From Verrucomicrobiota bacterium (GTDB taxonomy: Bacteria > Verrucomicrobiota > Kiritimatiellia > CAIQIC01 > Lenti-01), in assembly GCA_022709625.1 (NCBI GenBank), contig JAKLIL010000066.1:1-8119 (forward strand): a stretch of DNA of 8,119 nucleotides, written 5' to 3'. Shown here piece after piece: positions 5,874 through 8,119 of the stretch (position 1 is its first letter; each line of letters opens with the position of its first letter). The position numbers and the translations under genes are program-made. The notes beneath the pieces are model-generated. The model ran no database searches. It saw only the letters and a list, made by a program, of their open reading frames with translations, and had not been told where the DNA came from.

Positions 5874-8119
5874 ATGAAGCAAAAAATGCTGTGCGGTTTG
5901 TTGATCGGAACGCTGGCTTGGGCCGGCGCAGCCTTCGGTGCCGTCTACACGGATGCGGCCACGAACTATCCCGGCGGCGCATGGACCAACGGGTCCAACG
6001 GCGGCACCGGGTTTGGTGTTTGGACCATCACGGCCAACAGCGGCGACGGTTGGGCTGGGGCCGGCATTTGGGACAGCACTTATGCGGGATTGATGATGGG
6101 CGAGGCCTTCGGCTTCGTGGGCAAGGTCGGCTCCGTCGACATTGACCGGAACTTCAACCAAGCCCTGAATACCAACGATACCTTCGAATTCGATTTTGGA
6201 GTCAACTGGGATTCCGACGGCGGCAACAAGGGATTCAACCTCTACGCCAACGGCATTCAGGTAATCAACGTCAATCACGGCAATTTCCCCGGCGAATTGA
6301 CGTTGAACGGATCGCCTGCCATCACCAACTACGGCTCCAACACGATGCATTGGACCTTCACCCAGAAGGCAGCCAATCAAATCTCCGTCTTTGCCACGGG
6401 CCGCGACGGCGTTGAAACCTTTGCCACCACGGTGACCACCGCATCGGCCTGGGGCTATTTGGGCGGGTTCCGTTTCTATTCCTCCGGTTTGAAAGCGGAC
6501 GCCCCCGACCAGCGCCAAAGCTATTTCAACAACCTGAAACTGACACAGGCCGGCACCCCGCCCCCGCCGCCCATGACGCTCACCTTCACCTCCGGCACAT
6601 GGGATCCCAAGACGCTGGGCGATTATCCGTTCGAACTGACCCGCGAAGGCGCGGTGGGCGACGAGATCGTCTTGACGAGCGGCAATCCCGGTTCCGTGAC
6701 CGTGCCGGCGAGCGTGAGTTTCACGACCGGCTCCAACACGGTGAGTTTCAACGCCACGGTCGTCAGCCTGACGAACGGCGAGGCTACGATCGTAGCCAGC
6801 AATGTCGCCAGCGGCGCCTGGGCCGAATACACCGTCCGGCCGGTCGAGCCGCGGCTGTACTTCGAAGGCCCGTGGGAAGTGTACACGGCGGTCCCGGCGC
6901 CGATCGACTACACCCTGACGCGCGTGGGTGCCGTGGGCAGCAATATCGTCCTGGTCAGCACCAATACGGGCGTGATACAAGTCACGAACGCCGTGACTTT
7001 CGCCGATGGGCAAACCAATATCGCCTTCCAGGCCAAGGCGGTGGGCTACGGCACGACGGCGATCCTCGCCAGCAACGTGGCCAGCGGCGCCAAGGCCGAA
7101 TACATCGTGACGGTCAAGGCGCCGGCATTGCGGTTGACCGGTCCGACCACGGTGGAGGTCGGTGAAAGCCCGACCTACACGTTGACCCGTTTTGGTCCCA
7201 TCGGCGACACCGTCCACCTCGCTAGCGACAATGCCGGCGCGATGACGGTTCCGGCCTCGGTGGATTTCCCGTTTGAACAGAACGTTGCGACCTTCCAAGG
7301 CACTACCGTGGCGGCGGGTTTGGCGACCCTGACGGCCTCCAACGACGATGCCTCGGCCGATCCGCTGGCCGTGACCGTGGTGGATGCGTTGACCGTGATT
7401 GCCTACGACGAGGCGGGGAACTACACGCCGGCCACCTTCACCAACATGTCCAATCTGGGCTACGGCTTTGGCGCGTGGGACCTGTGGAACACGCCGGCCG
7501 AACTGGGCGATTCCACCGCCGGCGGCGGCGGCAACCTGAATTCCACCAACGGCTACTCGTTCCGCTTCATGGGCGACGGTGCCAACGGCTGGTGCAACGG
7601 CAAGCGCAATTTCGCGGGCGACTTGAACGTCGGCGACGTGCTTAGTTTCACCTTCACCTACAACTGGGACGGCGGGGGGCGCGGCGTGGACGTTTTCTGC
7701 TCCACGGGCCAGTTCGCCAATTTGATCAACGTGATCAATCCGGACACCTTCCAGGTCAACGGCACGACGATTTCCACGACGTATTCGCCCGGGGCCGTCG
7801 TGGACGTGAAGATCACCCAGTTGGCGGACGGCATCCAGATGAACCTGAGCCGGTCGGTCGGCGGCGTGGAAAACCTCAACTACTCCACGAACATCCTCAA
7901 CCCCGAACCCGCTTCGGGCGTTTCCATCTACTGCGGCGGTTATTCCTGCGCCCCGGCGGACAACGTCAACTACGCGATCTTCATGAACGACCTCACGATC
8001 CGAGGCGTTCCTCCCACCGCGCTGACCTTCACGGCCGGCACATGGGATCCGAGCAGCATCGGCCCCTATCTCTTCGAACTAACGCGGTCGGGCGATGTGG
8101 GCACCGACATCGTCCTGAG
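5874..8119 (+). CDS. Large modular exported repeat protein, C-terminus beyond window
   Basis: No known gene is recognised. The frame is open from the ATG at 5874 to the right edge (748 codons seen). Residues 1-22 form a signal peptide (two Lys, hydrophobic core, cut near AFG/AV) with no lipobox. Module A (about 24-225) is Asn/Gly/Trp-rich and lectin-like, ending in a YFNNLKLT strand that resembles the last strand of concanavalin-type sandwiches. A five-proline linker (about 228-232) leads to three Ig-like modules B1 (about 234-324), B2 (326-416) and B3 (418-505). They share the pattern LTR-x-G-x-x-G, then VPASV-x-F, then ATI-x-ASN. A second copy, A' (about 510-714), and a new B (from 716) follow. 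By family analogy, such beta-sandwich arrays act in adhesion, carbohydrate binding or as stalks on the surface; this is inference. The catalytic part or cell anchor, if any, lies outside. Its GC content looks lower by eye than that of the dap genes. Confidence 0.88.
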   Translation, partial: MKQKMLCGLLIGTLAWAGAAFGAVYTDAATNYPGGAWTNGSNGGTGFGVWTITANSGDGWAGAGIWDSTYAGLMMGEAFGFVGKVGSVDIDRNFNQALNTNDTFEFDFGVNWDSDGGNKGFNLYANGIQVINVNHGNFPGELTLNGSPAITNYGSNTMHWTFTQKAANQISVFATGRDGVETFATTVTTASAWGYLGGFRFYSSGLKADAPDQRQSYFNNLKLTQAGTPPPPPMTLTFTSGTWDPKTLGDYPFELTREGAVGDEIVLTSGNPGSVTVPASVSFTTGSNTVSFNATVVSLTNGEATIVASNVASGAWAEYTVRPVEPRLYFEGPWEVYTAVPAPIDYTLTRVGAVGSNIVLVSTNTGVIQVTNAVTFADGQTNIAFQAKAVGYGTTAILASNVASGAKAEYIVTVKAPALRLTGPTTVEVGESPTYTLTRFGPIGDTVHLASDNAGAMTVPASVDFPFEQNVATFQGTTVAAGLATLTASNDDASADPLAVTVVDALTVIAYDEAGNYTPATFTNMSNLGYGFGAWDLWNTPAELGDSTAGGGGNLNSTNGYSFRFMGDGANGWCNGKRNFAGDLNVGDVLSFTFTYNWDGGGRGVDVFCSTGQFANLINVINPDTFQVNGTTISTTYSPGAVVDVKITQLADGIQMNLSRSVGGVENLNYSTNILNPEPASGVSIYCGGYSCAPADNVNYAIFMNDLTIRGVPPTALTFTAGTWDPSSIGPYLFELTRSGDVGTDIVL
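5943..6548 (+). repeat. Lectin-like module A, first copy
   Basis: This module covers protein residues of about 24-225 of the large exported protein. Landmarks that recur in the second copy are a TGFGVW block near its start, a charged RNF, then a strand rich in Phe followed by NWD and glycines, an INV strand, and a closing short strand of the form (Y/M)-x-N-(N/D)-L-(K/T)-(L/I). Similarity to the copy at 7401-8013 is seen at protein level only, by eye. Confidence 0.6.
6573..7385 (+). repeat. Three tandem Ig-like B modules (about 91 residues each)
   Basis: Copies begin at about 6573, 6849 and 7125. All share an LTR-x-G-x-x-G strand near their start, and an ATI/ATL-x-ASN strand near their end. 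B1 and B2 are the closest pair: the ASNVASGA segment occurs in both at DNA positions 6798 and 7071, exactly 273 bases (91 codons) apart. B3 is more diverged. The pattern resembles bacterial Ig-like or Calx-beta-like sandwiches, but I see no clear calcium-binding acidic motif. Confidence 0.7.
7401..8013 (+). repeat. Lectin-like module A', second copy
   Basis: Residues of about 510-714 repeat the layout of the first A module: GYGFGAW near the start, KRNF, FTYNWDGGG, an INVINP strand and a closing FMNDLTI strand. It differs by carrying several cysteines (in GWCNGK, VFCSTG, IYCGGYSC), which the first copy lacks and which could form disulfides in an exported protein. Confidence 0.6.
8022..8119 (+). 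repeat. Fourth B module, cut by window edge
   Basis: The segment starts LTFTAGTWDP, almost identical to LTFTSGTWDP at the start of B1, and goes on with FELTRSGDVGTDIVL against FELTREGAVGDEIVL. At DNA level the 14-base GGCACATGGGATCC is shared exactly (6594 and 8037). It shows that the whole A-B unit repeats, so more copies are likely beyond the edge. Confidence 0.75.

Noticed and set aside
5844..7298. A 484-codon open frame on the minus strand opposite the repeat-protein gene
   Set aside because: It lacks domains, and the plus-strand frame has a signal peptide, an ideal ribosome site and repeating modules.

Overview
The window comes from a GC-rich, diderm (Gram-negative-type) bacterium. Two gene products carry Sec-type signal peptides and a third looks like an outer-membrane beta-barrel ending in phenylalanine. 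The combination suggests the Verrucomicrobiota/Kiritimatiellota part of the PVC group: a signal-peptide cyclophilin with an extra beta-rich domain, a PAS-PAS-SpoIIE phosphatase, and a very long Asn/Thr/Gly-rich exported repeat protein. That placement is inferred from the style of the proteins, with no marker gene to support it, and is only moderately likely. No RNA genes, insertion sequences, CRISPR arrays, origins or prophage genes were seen.

Region 1 (1-1616, minus strand) is a lysine/diaminopimelate operon. dapA (4-hydroxy-tetrahydrodipicolinate synthase) is followed by dapB (the reductase for the next step), which runs off the left edge. The two overlap by four bases in an ATGA arrangement, so they are probably translationally coupled. 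They make the precursor of lysine and of the meso-diaminopimelate in peptidoglycan.

Region 2 (1617-1740) is a short divergent intergenic stretch that must hold the 5' ends of both the dapAB operon and the plus-strand genes.

Region 3 (1741-5739, plus strand) holds three closely spaced genes that could be one transcript: a two-PAS sensor protein with a SpoIIE/RsbU-type PP2C phosphatase domain, an exported beta-barrel protein with a Pro/Ala/Tyr-rich and acidic N-terminal linker, and an exported cyclophilin-type peptidyl-prolyl isomerase. The cyclophilin has an altered active-site loop and an unrecognised C-terminal domain. The gaps are 32 and 25 bases. A link between stress signalling (phosphatase) and envelope proteins (barrel, foldase) is plausible but inferred.

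Region 4 (5740-5873) is an intergenic stretch with T-tracts, a short A/T-ended inverted repeat and a GC-rich hairpin, then a clear Shine-Dalgarno sequence. Region 5 (5874 to the right edge) is the start of a large modular secreted or surface protein. After a signal peptide it reads A-B-B-B-A'-B', where A is a roughly 200-residue lectin-like beta module and B a roughly 91-residue Ig-like module. The gene continues past the window. It is the least explained and most interesting part of the sequence.
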